From contig JBBQSU010000168.1 in the NCBI GenBank assembly GCA_038234815.1, forward strand, positions 1 through 7,156: DNA of 7,156 nucleotides. The letters run 5' to 3'. A program made the translations under genes and the position numbers. This stretch comes from JBBQSU01 sp038234815 (lineage in GTDB: Bacteria; Planctomycetota; Phycisphaerae; Tepidisphaerales; Tepidisphaeraceae). The number at the start of each line of letters is the position of its first letter. Within the stretch, counting starts at the first letter, position 1. This document shows positions 1 to 6,407 of this stretch, one piece after another. The notes under the pieces are model-generated. The model was given only the letters and a program-made list of their open reading frames with translations, made no database searches and was not told the DNA's origin.

Positions 1-1
1 A

Positions 2-1465
2 TTCCAACCGGTGCGCCCGGGGAAGGTGGGGATTTATCTGTGCGGACCGACGGTTTATAAAGCGCCGCACATCGGGCATATGGTGGGGCCGGTGATTTTT
101 GATGCCGTTAAGCGATACCTGCAATATAAGGGGTTTGAAGTCACCTGGGTGGTCAATATCACGGACGTGGACGACAAGCTGATTGACGCTGCGGCGCGGC
201 TTAGCACGAGCGTGCAGATGCTGGCGGAAAAATACACCCAGGAATATCTGGACGTGCTGGCGGGCCTGGGGGTGGACACGATCGACAAGTTTCCCAAGGC
301 GTCGGAACACATGCAGGAAATCATCGACCTGTGCAGCACCTTGATCGCCAAGGATCATGCCTATGCTGCTGACGGGAACGTGTGGTTTGATGTGAAGCAC
401 GATGCGGATTATGGCAAGTTGTCCAACCGCAGGGTGGAGGATCAGGAATCGGGCCTGCGCACATTGGAAGGGGCGGGGAAGAAGAACGCTGCCGATTTTG
501 CATTATGGAAAAGCGCCAAGCCCGGCGAGCCGGCGTGGGATTCGCCGTGGGGCTCGGGCCGGCCGGGGTGGCATATCGAGTGCTCCGCGATGAGCATGAA
601 ATACCTCGGGCCGACGTTTGACATTCATGGCGGGGGGATGGATTTGATGTTCCCCCATCACGAAAACGAACTGGCCCAAAGCGAATGCGCGACCGGGCAG
701 ACTTTTGCGAAATATTGGCTGCACAACGGGCTGACGCGCATCAAGACCAAGCTGGCCGGCGGGGAACTGGCCAACGAAAAGATGAGCGGGAGCATCGGCA
801 ACGTGGTGAGCGCGCGGGAGCTGATCGAACAGCACGGGCCGGATTTGCTGCGGTATTTGCTGCTTAGCACGCATTATCGAAGCCCGATCGACTTTTCGCC
901 GGAAGTGCTGGCCTCGAGCAAGAAGGGGCTGGCGACGTTCGTGCGATTGATGGAACGTGTTCAGCGGCTGAGTGGCCAGTCTTGGGCCGACAAAAGCCCG
1001 GACATGGACCAGGCTGCGGGCAGTCTTCTGGAGACGGAACACGCGGGGTTCGCCCGGGCGATCCTGGCGCTGAAGATGAAGTGGCTGGAGATGATGGACG
1101 ACGATTTCAACACTGCCGGCGCGATCGCGGTGCTGCATGAAATGGCCGGTGAAATTAATGCGTTCATTGAGAAGAACCAGGTGGAGCAGAAGAAGACGCC
1201 GGACCTGCTAGGCGCGCTGGTGGCAGCGGTGGCGAGCCTGCGGAATCTGGGAATGGTGCTGGGATTGTTTCGCTCGTCGGTTGCGGGCGTTGCGCTGAAA
1301 GAATCAGCCCTGGAAAGCGACCTGATGACGCTCCTGATCAAGCTGCGAGCCGAGGCGCGCACGGGAAAGAATTTTGCTTTGGCCGATGGCATCCGCAAGG
1401 GCCTGACCGACATCGGAGTGACGCTTGAAGATCGTGCCGACGGAACCATCTGGCGGAAGGAATGA
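2..1465 (+). CDS. cysS: Cysteinyl-tRNA synthetase (5' end outside window)
   Basis: This class I aminoacyl-tRNA synthetase charges tRNA-Cys with cysteine in the cytoplasm. The frame is open to the left edge and reads FQPVRPGKVGIYLCGPTVY, so the real start and roughly a dozen residues are missing; the internal GTG at position 11 is not the start. Numbering from that GTG: CGPTVY at 11-16 includes the first zinc-ligand Cys, HIGH is at 20-23, and NITDVDDKLI at 49-58. Cys191 in WHIECSAM, with His216 and Glu220 in FPHHENE, match the remaining zinc ligands known in the E. coli enzyme. The ATP loop is KMSGS at 257-261, so the usual second lysine of KMSKS is glycine; a short insertion (TKLAGGELA) precedes it. 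The C-terminus ends in the usual helical tRNA-binding region (FALADGIRKGL, LEDRADGTIW). At least 488 residues are present, the normal family size. The stop is 12 bases before the left inverted repeat of the downstream cassette. Confidence 0.97.
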   Translation, partial: FQPVRPGKVGIYLCGPTVYKAPHIGHMVGPVIFDAVKRYLQYKGFEVTWVVNITDVDDKLIDAAARLSTSVQMLAEKYTQEYLDVLAGLGVDTIDKFPKASEHMQEIIDLCSTLIAKDHAYAADGNVWFDVKHDADYGKLSNRRVEDQESGLRTLEGAGKKNAADFALWKSAKPGEPAWDSPWGSGRPGWHIECSAMSMKYLGPTFDIHGGGMDLMFPHHENELAQSECATGQTFAKYWLHNGLTRIKTKLAGGELANEKMSGSIGNVVSARELIEQHGPDLLRYLLLSTHYRSPIDFSPEVLASSKKGLATFVRLMERVQRLSGQSWADKSPDMDQAAGSLLETEHAGFARAILALKMKWLEMMDDDFNTAGAIAVLHEMAGEINAFIEKNQVEQKKTPDLLGALVAAVASLRNLGMVLGLFRSSVAGVALKESALESDLMTLLIKLRAEARTGKNFALADGIRKGLTDIGVTLEDRADGTIWRKE

Positions 1466-1477
1466 CTGGTGAAGAGC

Positions 1478-1496
1478 TAAACCACGAAGGCACGAA
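1478..1496 (+). repeat. Left arm of 19-bp inverted repeat
   Basis: The arm TAAACCACGAAGGCACGAA is the exact reverse complement of bases 1925-1943. It contains a tandem octamer: CACGAAGG occurs at 1483-1490 and again at 1491-1498. Outside the 19 bases the match continues with mismatches, and a further GATAA/TTATC pair is found at 1502-1506 and 1909-1913. The inner edge, AAGGA at 1495-1499, lies 10 bases before the ATG of the GxxExxY gene and may serve as its ribosome binding site. Confidence 0.9.
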
Positions 1497-1509
1497 GGAA
1501 TGATAAGAC

Positions 1510-1905
1510 ATGCCGTTCGGTGAAAATACTTCGATCGAAATTGAACGCATTGCCACTGCCATTGTGGATGGGGCGTACAAGATTCATTCGACCTTGGGTC
1601 CTGGTCTGCTCGAATCGGCGTATGCAATTTGTCTCGCGCATGAATTGCGTTTACGGGGATTTGAAGTTGATCGGGAAGTCGTCCTTCCGATCTGTTACGA
1701 AGGTGCCCGACTGGATGCGGGTTATCGCCTGGATATGATCGTGAATGATCTGGTTATTGTTGAATTGAAAGCAGTCGAAACAATGCAACCGGTTTTCGAG
1801 GCCCAGCTCATCACTTACCTGAAATTGACCGGAAAACGCCTTGGATTTCTGATTAATTTCAACGTTCCGAGAATCAAGGACGGGATCCGGCGCGTCGTGC
1901 TTTGA
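1510..1905 (+). CDS. GxxExxY family protein (PDDEXK_3 fold)
   Basis: This 131-residue protein belongs to the GxxExxY family (Pfam PDDEXK_3), small proteins with a restriction-endonuclease-like fold and no firmly established biological role. The family signature GLLESAY is at 32-38. A nuclease-type core follows: Asp75 in GYRLDMIV, then Glu85-Leu86-Lys87 in VIVELKAV, the equivalent of the (D/E)xK element, and a downstream Gln99 in EAQLITYLKLTG. The characteristic end GFLINFNVPRIKDGIRRVV is intact. Length is typical, with no frameshift or missing core residue, so it could be a functional nuclease-fold protein. The ATG at 1510 is the natural start, with AAGGA ten bases upstream inside the left repeat. 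Its composition is visibly lower in G+C than its neighbours. Its substrate and partners cannot be told from the sequence. Confidence 0.93.
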   Translation: MPFGENTSIEIERIATAIVDGAYKIHSTLGPGLLESAYAICLAHELRLRGFEVDREVVLPICYEGARLDAGYRLDMIVNDLVIVELKAVETMQPVFEAQLITYLKLTGKRLGFLINFNVPRIKDGIRRVVL

Positions 1906-1924
1906 TTGTTATCTTCTTCGTGCT

Positions 1925-1943
1925 TTCGTGCCTTCGTGGTTTA
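1925..1943 (-). repeat. Right arm of 19-bp inverted repeat
   Basis: TTCGTGCCTTCGTGGTTTA pairs perfectly with bases 1478-1496. The octamer theme extends leftward in three degenerate copies on the + strand: TCTTCGTG (1915-1922), CTTTCGTG (1923-1930) and CCTTCGTG (1931-1938). The arm ends only six bases before the ruvC ATG, so it occupies the position where a ribosome binding site for ruvC would normally lie. Confidence 0.9.
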
Positions 1944-1949
1944 AAAAGA

Positions 1950-2426
1950 ATGAAAATCCTCGGTATCGATCCCGGTCTGCGGCTTACCGGTTACGGCGTG
2001 ATCGAGTGGCAGTTGCCCACGCCCGGCCTGATCGATGCGGGAGTGATTCGACTGGACGAGAAGGCGCCGATTCCGTCGCGGCTGGTAGAGTTGGAAGCCG
2101 AATTAGACGCGATTTTGGCCGAGCATAAGCCTGAAGTGTGCGCCATTGAAATGCTCTATGCGCATTACAAGCATCCCCGGACGGCGGTGCTGATGGGCCA
2201 TGCTCGCGGGGTGATCCTGCTGGTGGCCGCGCGACACGGGACGCGCATCGAGCAGCTTTCGGCCAACCGCGTGAAGCAATCGGTGACGGGACACGGGCAC
2301 GCGAGGAAGGACCAGATGCAGCGGGCGATTCAGTCGCTGTGGCGGTTGCCGGAGGTGCCCGAGCCGCCCGATGTTGCGGACGCGCTGGCAATCGCGGTCT
2401 GCTGCGGGCGGCAATTGATGGAATGA
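1950..2426 (+). CDS. ruvC: Holliday junction resolvase RuvC
   Basis: RuvC is the dimeric endonuclease that cuts four-way DNA junctions together with RuvAB during recombinational repair. From the ATG at 1950 the product has 158 residues, somewhat shorter than the 173 of E. coli. The four catalytic acids are present: Asp7 in GIDPGLRLTGYG, Glu67 in CAIEMLY, and Asp141 and Asp144 in PPDVADALAIA; the spacing closely matches D7, E66, D138 and D141 of E. coli. The conserved basic stretch appears as KQSVTGHGHARKDQ at 109-122. After Glu67 the sequence reads AHYKHPRTAVLMGHARG instead of the proteobacterial form. An in-frame start at 1902 would add 16 residues, but these translate the inverted repeat (FVLSCLRGL) and have no counterpart in the family, so I reject it. 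Upstream of 1950 only AAAAAGA is seen, a weak ribosome site. No ruvA or ruvB lies nearby. Confidence 0.95.
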   Translation: MKILGIDPGLRLTGYGVIEWQLPTPGLIDAGVIRLDEKAPIPSRLVELEAELDAILAEHKPEVCAIEMLYAHYKHPRTAVLMGHARGVILLVAARHGTRIEQLSANRVKQSVTGHGHARKDQMQRAIQSLWRLPEVPEPPDVADALAIAVCCGRQLME

Positions 2427-2490
2427 GGCGGAGGGGTGGTGTTAGGAAACGGACGAACGTGTCGGTGCAAATGTAATCGCGCCGGCTTCT

Positions 2491-2496
2491 GGGAGA
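2491..2496 (+). promoter_or_regulatory. Ribosome binding site deciding the metF start
   Basis: GGGAGA directly abuts the ATG at 2497, too close to serve it, but lies nine bases before the in-frame ATG at 2506. This supports 2506 as the metF initiation codon. Confidence 0.6.
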
Positions 2497-2505
2497 ATGC
2501 AGATC

Positions 2506-3378
2506 ATGCGCATCGATCAACTGTTTGGCCGGGGCAAGCCCACGGTATCCTTCGAATTTTTCCCGCCCAAGACCGATGCGGGGTTTGCCCAACTCTTTGA
2601 GACGATCGACCAGCTAAAGGTGATCGCGCCAAGCTACGTGACCGTGACGTACGGCGCCGGCGGAAGCACGCGCGCTAAGACCATCGAACTTGTCGAGCGC
2701 ATTCAGCGGGAACTGAAGGTGCGGTCGATGGCCCACCTGACGTGTGTGGGTCATACGTCGGTGGAAATCGAGCAGATTCTGACCGACCTGTGGAACGCGG
2801 GGATTCGCAACGTGCTGGCGCTTCGCGGGGACCCGCCGGCCGGGCAAAGCCAGTTTGTTGCCACCGAGGGTGGATTCGCCAATGCCGATGCGCTGGTGGC
2901 CTTTGTGCGGTCCAAGCGGGATTTTTGCATCGGCGTGGCGGGGTATCCCGAAGGGCATCCGCAGTGCCTGAACCGCACGCGCGACCTGGAACATCTAAAG
3001 CATAAAGTGGATGCGGGCGCGAACTTTGTGGTCACGCAACTCTTTTTTGACAACGGCGAGTTCTATCGTTTCCGCGATGAAGCGCGCTCGATCGGTATTA
3101 ATGTTCCGATCGTCGCGGGCATCATGCCGATTTTGAACGTCGCGCAGCTTAAGCGATTTGTAAGCATGTGCGGGGCGAAGATTCCGCACCGGCTCTTGAA
3201 GAAACTCGAGAGTGTCGAGAGCAATCCCGATGCGGTGTACAAACTTGGCGTCGAATACGCGGTCAATCAGTGCAGCGATCTCCTGTTTAATGACGCCGAG
3301 GGTCTGCACTTCTATACGCTTAATAAAAGCCGCGCGACGGTGGACATCTGCCGCGCGCTCGGCTCGCCGCACGTTTAA
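2506..3378 (+). CDS. metF: Methylenetetrahydrofolate reductase (MetF type)
   Basis: MetF is a cytosolic FAD enzyme that reduces 5,10-methylenetetrahydrofolate to 5-methyltetrahydrofolate, the methyl donor for methionine synthesis. Starting at 2506 the protein has 290 residues, a normal bacterial length. A TIM-barrel pattern runs throughout: KPTVSFEFFPPKT with the catalytic Glu17 (E28 in E. coli), YVTVTYGAGGSTR at 44-56, LALRGDPP with Asp109 (D120 in E. coli, flavin/folate site), GVAGYPEGHP, DAGANFVVTQLFFD and PIVAGIMPI. There is no C-terminal regulatory domain of the eukaryotic kind. An alternative ATG at 2497 adds three residues but is poorly placed relative to the GGGAGA site. It follows ruvC after 79 bases and precedes the helicase gene by 57. 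No folate or methionine gene is adjacent and no S-adenosylmethionine riboswitch is apparent in the 79-base leader. Confidence 0.96.
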   Translation: MRIDQLFGRGKPTVSFEFFPPKTDAGFAQLFETIDQLKVIAPSYVTVTYGAGGSTRAKTIELVERIQRELKVRSMAHLTCVGHTSVEIEQILTDLWNAGIRNVLALRGDPPAGQSQFVATEGGFANADALVAFVRSKRDFCIGVAGYPEGHPQCLNRTRDLEHLKHKVDAGANFVVTQLFFDNGEFYRFRDEARSIGINVPIVAGIMPILNVAQLKRFVSMCGAKIPHRLLKKLESVESNPDAVYKLGVEYAVNQCSDLLFNDAEGLHFYTLNKSRATVDICRALGSPHV

Positions 3379-3435
3379 ATTTAGCCGAGTGGTTTGTCTA
3401 TCAGTGTTTGGGGCAGCTTCCCTACGCTCAATCCG

Positions 3436-5619
3436 ATGGCATTGGATATCGAACAACTTCTTGCCGATCTGACGCCCGAACAGCGCGAGGCCGCTACGCA
3501 CGTTGATGGCCCGCTGCTCATCATTGCCGGTGCCGGCTCGGGCAAGACGCGCGTGATTACCCGACGCGTGGCATATTTAATTGGCCAGGGCATTCCGGCA
3601 ACGTCCATCTGCGCCATCACGTTTACGAACAAGGCCGCAGGGGAGATGAAGGACCGTGTCAGCAAGGTACTGGAATGGAAAATGCGTGATTTTGGCCGGA
3701 TGGATCAGGCGTGGCCTACCATCTGCACGTTTCATTCGCTTTGCCTTCGACTGCTCAAGCATTATGCCCCGCGGATCGGGCTGGCGCCGAATTTCTCGAT
3801 CTTCGACTCGGCGGACCAGACTAAGGTGCTGAAGGAAGCGATGAAGATGCTGGAACTGTCCAGCACGAATTTTACGCCCGGCGCGGTTCACGGCACCATC
3901 AGCGCGGCCAAGAATCAACTGCTTACACCGGCCCAGTTTTCCCAGCAGGCGGGCGATTTTTATCAAAAGCAAGTGGCCCGGGTTTATCACAAGTATCAAA
4001 CCATGCTCGACAAGAGCAATGCCCTGGACTTCGATGATTTGCTGCTCAAGGCCTGCCTGGCCTTCCGCGATCATCCCGAGATGCTGCGCGAGGTGCAGGA
4101 TCGCTTTCAATATCTGATGATCGACGAATACCAGGACACGAATCACGCCCAATACATTCTCGCCCATGCCATGGCCCAGCGGCATCAGAACATCTGCGTC
4201 GTGGGCGACCCCGACCAATCCATTTATGCCTGGCGGGGGGCCGACATCGCAAATATCCTCGAATTTGAGCGAGACTATCCCAGTGCCAAGGTGGTGCGGC
4301 TTGAGCGCAACTACCGATCCACCAAGACGATTCTGCACGTCGCGTCGCAATTGATTGAGAAGAACACCCGCAGAAAGAAGAAGAGTTTGTGGACAGAGAA
4401 TCCGCAAGGCGAGAAGGTGAAGCTGGTGCTGTGTCAGAACGAATACGACGAAGCGGAAGTGGTTGCCCGCTGGCTAAAGCATTTGCACGACAAGGAAAAT
4501 ATCGGCTGGAACGACATGGCGGTGTTTTATCGCATGAATGCCCTGTCTCGCGTGATGGAAGACGCGCTGCGCCGGGAAAATTTGCCGTATGTCATGGCCC
4601 GCGGGGTGGAGTTTTACGGTCGGAAGGAGATCAAGGATACGCTGGCGTACCTTCGCCTTCTAGCCAACCCCGATGATGATGTCAGTCTCACACGCATCAT
4701 CAACACGCCGGCCCGGGGGATATCAGGGCCGACGGTGGAGCGGATTCAAGCCTGGGGCGTCGGACAGGGGATAGGCCTGTTTGATGCCCTTCGCCGGGCA
4801 AATGCGATCGACGGCTTGACGCCGCGCGCGGTCAACAGCGCGGCCGCGTTCGTGCGGCTGATTGACGAGCTTCGGTCCAGTGCAGCGCGCGGGCCGGTGC
4901 AAGCGCTGATGGAGCGAACCATCAGACAGTCGGGCCTGGAGGCCTATTACAAGAAGGAAGGTGGAGACGAGCAGGAGCAACTGGCCAACATCGGCGAGCT
5001 GATCACCTCCGCAGTCGAATACGATTCCGGGAACCCTGAAGGCTCACTCGCTGAATATCTTGGCATCGTCAGTCTTGTCAGTGATGTCGATCATCTGAAG
5101 GACAACGGCGGGGCGATCACCATGATGACGTTGCACGCGGCCAAGGGGCTGGAGTTTCCCGCGGTGGCGATGATCGGCTTGGAAGAAGGCTTGTTGCCGC
5201 ACGCGCGGGCGCAAACTGATGCGCGGCAGCTTGAAGAAGAGCGCCGGCTTTGTTTCGTCGGCATCACCCGCGCCGAACAGCAGTTGATGATGACCCGCGC
5301 GGCCTATCGCACGATCCGCGGGCTGCGCGAGCGCACCGCGTCGTCGCAATTCCTCGGCGAAATGCCCCCTGAAATGCTCGAAGTGCTGGACCGCACGCAA
5401 CTGGATACCACCACGTCCCACACCACCGGGCCACGCGCGAGCGCCGCCGGCCGATCTACGTTCCGGTCCGGCCAGAAAGTCCGCCATCCCACCTTCGGCG
5501 TGGGCCAGATCGATCAAATCAGTGACATGGGCAGCCAAACCCGTGCGGTCATTAATTTCGACCGCGCCGGCCGCAAGACGCTGATTCTGGAATACGCCCG
5601 GCTTGAAGCGGTGGGGTAG
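3436..5619 (+). CDS. pcrA: UvrD/PcrA-type superfamily 1 DNA helicase
   Basis: This ATP-driven 3'-5' DNA helicase acts in nucleotide excision and mismatch repair, in clearing recombinase from DNA, and in some bacteria in backing up stalled RNA polymerase. From the ATG at 3436 it is 727 residues long, the usual PcrA/UvrD size. All SF1A motifs are intact: Q motif LTPEQ (12-16), Walker A AGAGSGKT (31-38), Ia ITFTNKAAGEM, Ib TFHSLCLRLL, II DEYQDTN (230-236), III GDPDQSIYAWRG (257-268), IV RLERNYRST (288-296), V TLHAAKGLEF (from 565) and VI VGITRA (608-613). The last 50 residues, from FRSGQKVRHPTFGVGQI at 676, form the Tudor-like tail that contacts RNA polymerase in this family. DEYQDTN leans towards PcrA rather than UvrD; the two names are near-equivalent. 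A TTG at 3394 would add 14 residues with no family likeness; no clear ribosome site marks 3436. Confidence 0.95.
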   Translation: MALDIEQLLADLTPEQREAATHVDGPLLIIAGAGSGKTRVITRRVAYLIGQGIPATSICAITFTNKAAGEMKDRVSKVLEWKMRDFGRMDQAWPTICTFHSLCLRLLKHYAPRIGLAPNFSIFDSADQTKVLKEAMKMLELSSTNFTPGAVHGTISAAKNQLLTPAQFSQQAGDFYQKQVARVYHKYQTMLDKSNALDFDDLLLKACLAFRDHPEMLREVQDRFQYLMIDEYQDTNHAQYILAHAMAQRHQNICVVGDPDQSIYAWRGADIANILEFERDYPSAKVVRLERNYRSTKTILHVASQLIEKNTRRKKKSLWTENPQGEKVKLVLCQNEYDEAEVVARWLKHLHDKENIGWNDMAVFYRMNALSRVMEDALRRENLPYVMARGVEFYGRKEIKDTLAYLRLLANPDDDVSLTRIINTPARGISGPTVERIQAWGVGQGIGLFDALRRANAIDGLTPRAVNSAAAFVRLIDELRSSAARGPVQALMERTIRQSGLEAYYKKEGGDEQEQLANIGELITSAVEYDSGNPEGSLAEYLGIVSLVSDVDHLKDNGGAITMMTLHAAKGLEFPAVAMIGLEEGLLPHARAQTDARQLEEERRLCFVGITRAEQQLMMTRAAYRTIRGLRERTASSQFLGEMPPEMLEVLDRTQLDTTTSHTTGPRASAAGRSTFRSGQKVRHPTFGVGQIDQISDMGSQTRAVINFDRAGRKTLILEYARLEAVG

Positions 5620-5681
5620 GTAGCGCTGACGCGTCGGGGTATCAGGTGGACGTTCAAATTCCCGGTGATTCAATGAGCCGA

Positions 5682-6407
5682 TCATTGCTGGCGCTGTGCC
5701 GATTGGCCACGCCGAATCATCCGAGTCACCTGTTCGTTGGCGTTGATAGCGATCAACTGTATCTGGGGATGAGCATTGGAAAATACGCGGAAAATCTCGT
5801 CCGCAAAGGCCTGACCGATCGACCGAACACGGGCAAAGTCGAGTAAAACTTCATCAAAGCGCTCGATGCGCGCTAATACCCGTCGTGCCGACGACCGCGA
5901 GACAAGCGCATCATCCCCATACGTCGCGAGTGTGAGAGGAACGTGCGTTTTGGCAAATCGATAATCATCCGGCCCGCTGCTGTATTTTTTGAATACGTCC
6001 TCAAGCAAGGTCGCTGCCGGCAGAAGAAGACTTATGGTTACCCTTGAGCCTTTGACAAGCGTCTCCTCCGATTCCACTAACCAGTCGTCACTTCGTGACG
6101 AATGCCAGAAGAGCAGATCCGACGAACGAAGGACAAACCTGTCGAAAGCGCGGGAAGTAAAAAAGATTCCCTCGCCCGTATGCCGCGCCGGATCAGACGT
6201 GAATTTTCCCTTGCTCAATTCCAACAGGGATTGGCGTGGATCAACCAGGTTCAGTTCATCGGCGATCTTCTGAAAAATGCCCACGCCGTCATCGGTAACC
6301 ACCATCGAAATGGAAACGGCGGTGCTGTAATTGGACAAGCGGGATGGGACGGGAAAAAGCGGGACTGGGCGGGACGAATCGCTCGGTGGAACCGGGGGCA
6401 AACGCAA
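5682..6407 (-). CDS. N-terminally truncated ATPase/STAS-like (DUF4325) protein
   Basis: The frame (241 codons from a TTG at 6407; first ATG at 6305) encodes the second half of a GHKL ATPase fold joined to a STAS-like domain. The G1 box DDGVG is at 39-43, preceded by a plausible strand TAVSISMVVT. ELSKGKFTSDP and the G2-like TGEGIFFTSRAFDRF are at 63-91, and DDWLVE follows. The DUF4325 region runs from about 145 to 232: DYRFAKTHVPLTLA, LVSRSSARRVLARIERF, and VLLDFARVRSIGQAFADEIFRVF. Relatives of this architecture, as I recall them, begin with a winged helix and an N box containing Asn-Ala-x-Asp-His; neither is present in any frame upstream. Residues 1-27 translate a G-tract repeat and look non-coding. 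It is therefore a 5'-truncated remnant, or a shortened gene retaining only the STAS-like part; over 200 codons without a stop suggest a recent loss. It converges on pcrA with 62 bases between stops and no clear terminator. Confidence 0.75.
   Translation of the reverse strand: MRLPPVPPSDSSRPVPLFPVPSRLSNYSTAVSISMVVTDDGVGIFQKIADELNLVDPRQSLLELSKGKFTSDPARHTGEGIFFTSRAFDRFVLRSSDLLFWHSSRSDDWLVESEETLVKGSRVTISLLLPAATLLEDVFKKYSSGPDDYRFAKTHVPLTLATYGDDALVSRSSARRVLARIERFDEVLLDFARVRSIGQAFADEIFRVFSNAHPQIQLIAINANEQVTRMIRRGQSAQRQQ
6341..6373 (+). repeat. G-tract cluster, possible G-quadruplex
   Basis: Six GGG runs lie within 33 bases at 6341, 6346, 6351, 6361, 6367 and 6371, with loops of 2, 2, 7, 3 and 1 bases. 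This fits the usual sequence rule for an intramolecular quadruplex on the + strand. The cluster coincides with the point where likeness of the truncated ATPase gene to its family ends. Quadruplex formation is predicted from pattern only. Confidence 0.55.

Larger units (their letters stand above)
1478..1943. mobile_element. Putative GxxExxY cassette bounded by inverted repeats
   Basis: A 466-base unit consists of a single GxxExxY gene between the two arms of a perfect 19-bp inverted repeat. It sits between cysS and ruvC, whose products are unrelated to it. Its base composition differs from the neighbours: 27/60 and 24/60 G+C in two samples inside (1621-1680, 1741-1800), against 40/60 in ruvC (2221-2280). 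No transposase, recombinase or obvious target-site duplication is visible, so any movement would need functions supplied elsewhere or occur by recombination between repeats. From general familiarity, GxxExxY genes in environmental bacteria often sit between repeats of this CTTCGTG type; I could not verify this here. Calling it mobile is an inference from repeat architecture and composition. Confidence 0.5.

Noticed and set aside
503..1138. Long minus-strand open frame of 211 codons opposite cysS
   Set aside because: It is antisense to a clearly conserved synthetase, has no recognisable motif, and arises from codon bias in G+C-rich DNA.
1984..2592. 202-codon minus-strand frame spanning ruvC and the metF start
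   Set aside because: Very rich in Arg, Pro, Ser and Ala with no motif; it overlaps the catalytic residues of ruvC on the other strand.
3577..4407. 276-codon minus-strand open frame opposite the helicase gene
   Set aside because: The opposite strand holds helicase motifs I to IV over the same bases; the antisense product shows no domain and is a shadow.
5620..5681. Bidirectional terminator expected between the convergent pcrA and ATPase/STAS genes
   Set aside because: Only the short palindrome GACGCGTC is present; I found no stem followed by a T run in either direction.
5044..5685. 213-codon minus-strand frame opposite the end of the helicase gene
   Set aside because: It lies across helicase motifs V and VI and the Tudor-like tail; composition is His/Arg-rich, as expected of a shadow frame.
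6085..6101. Perfect hairpin (7-bp stem, 3-base loop) resembling a terminator or regulatory stem
   Set aside because: It lies inside the ATPase/STAS coding frame where it encodes a conserved-looking SDDW segment, and no T tract follows on either strand.
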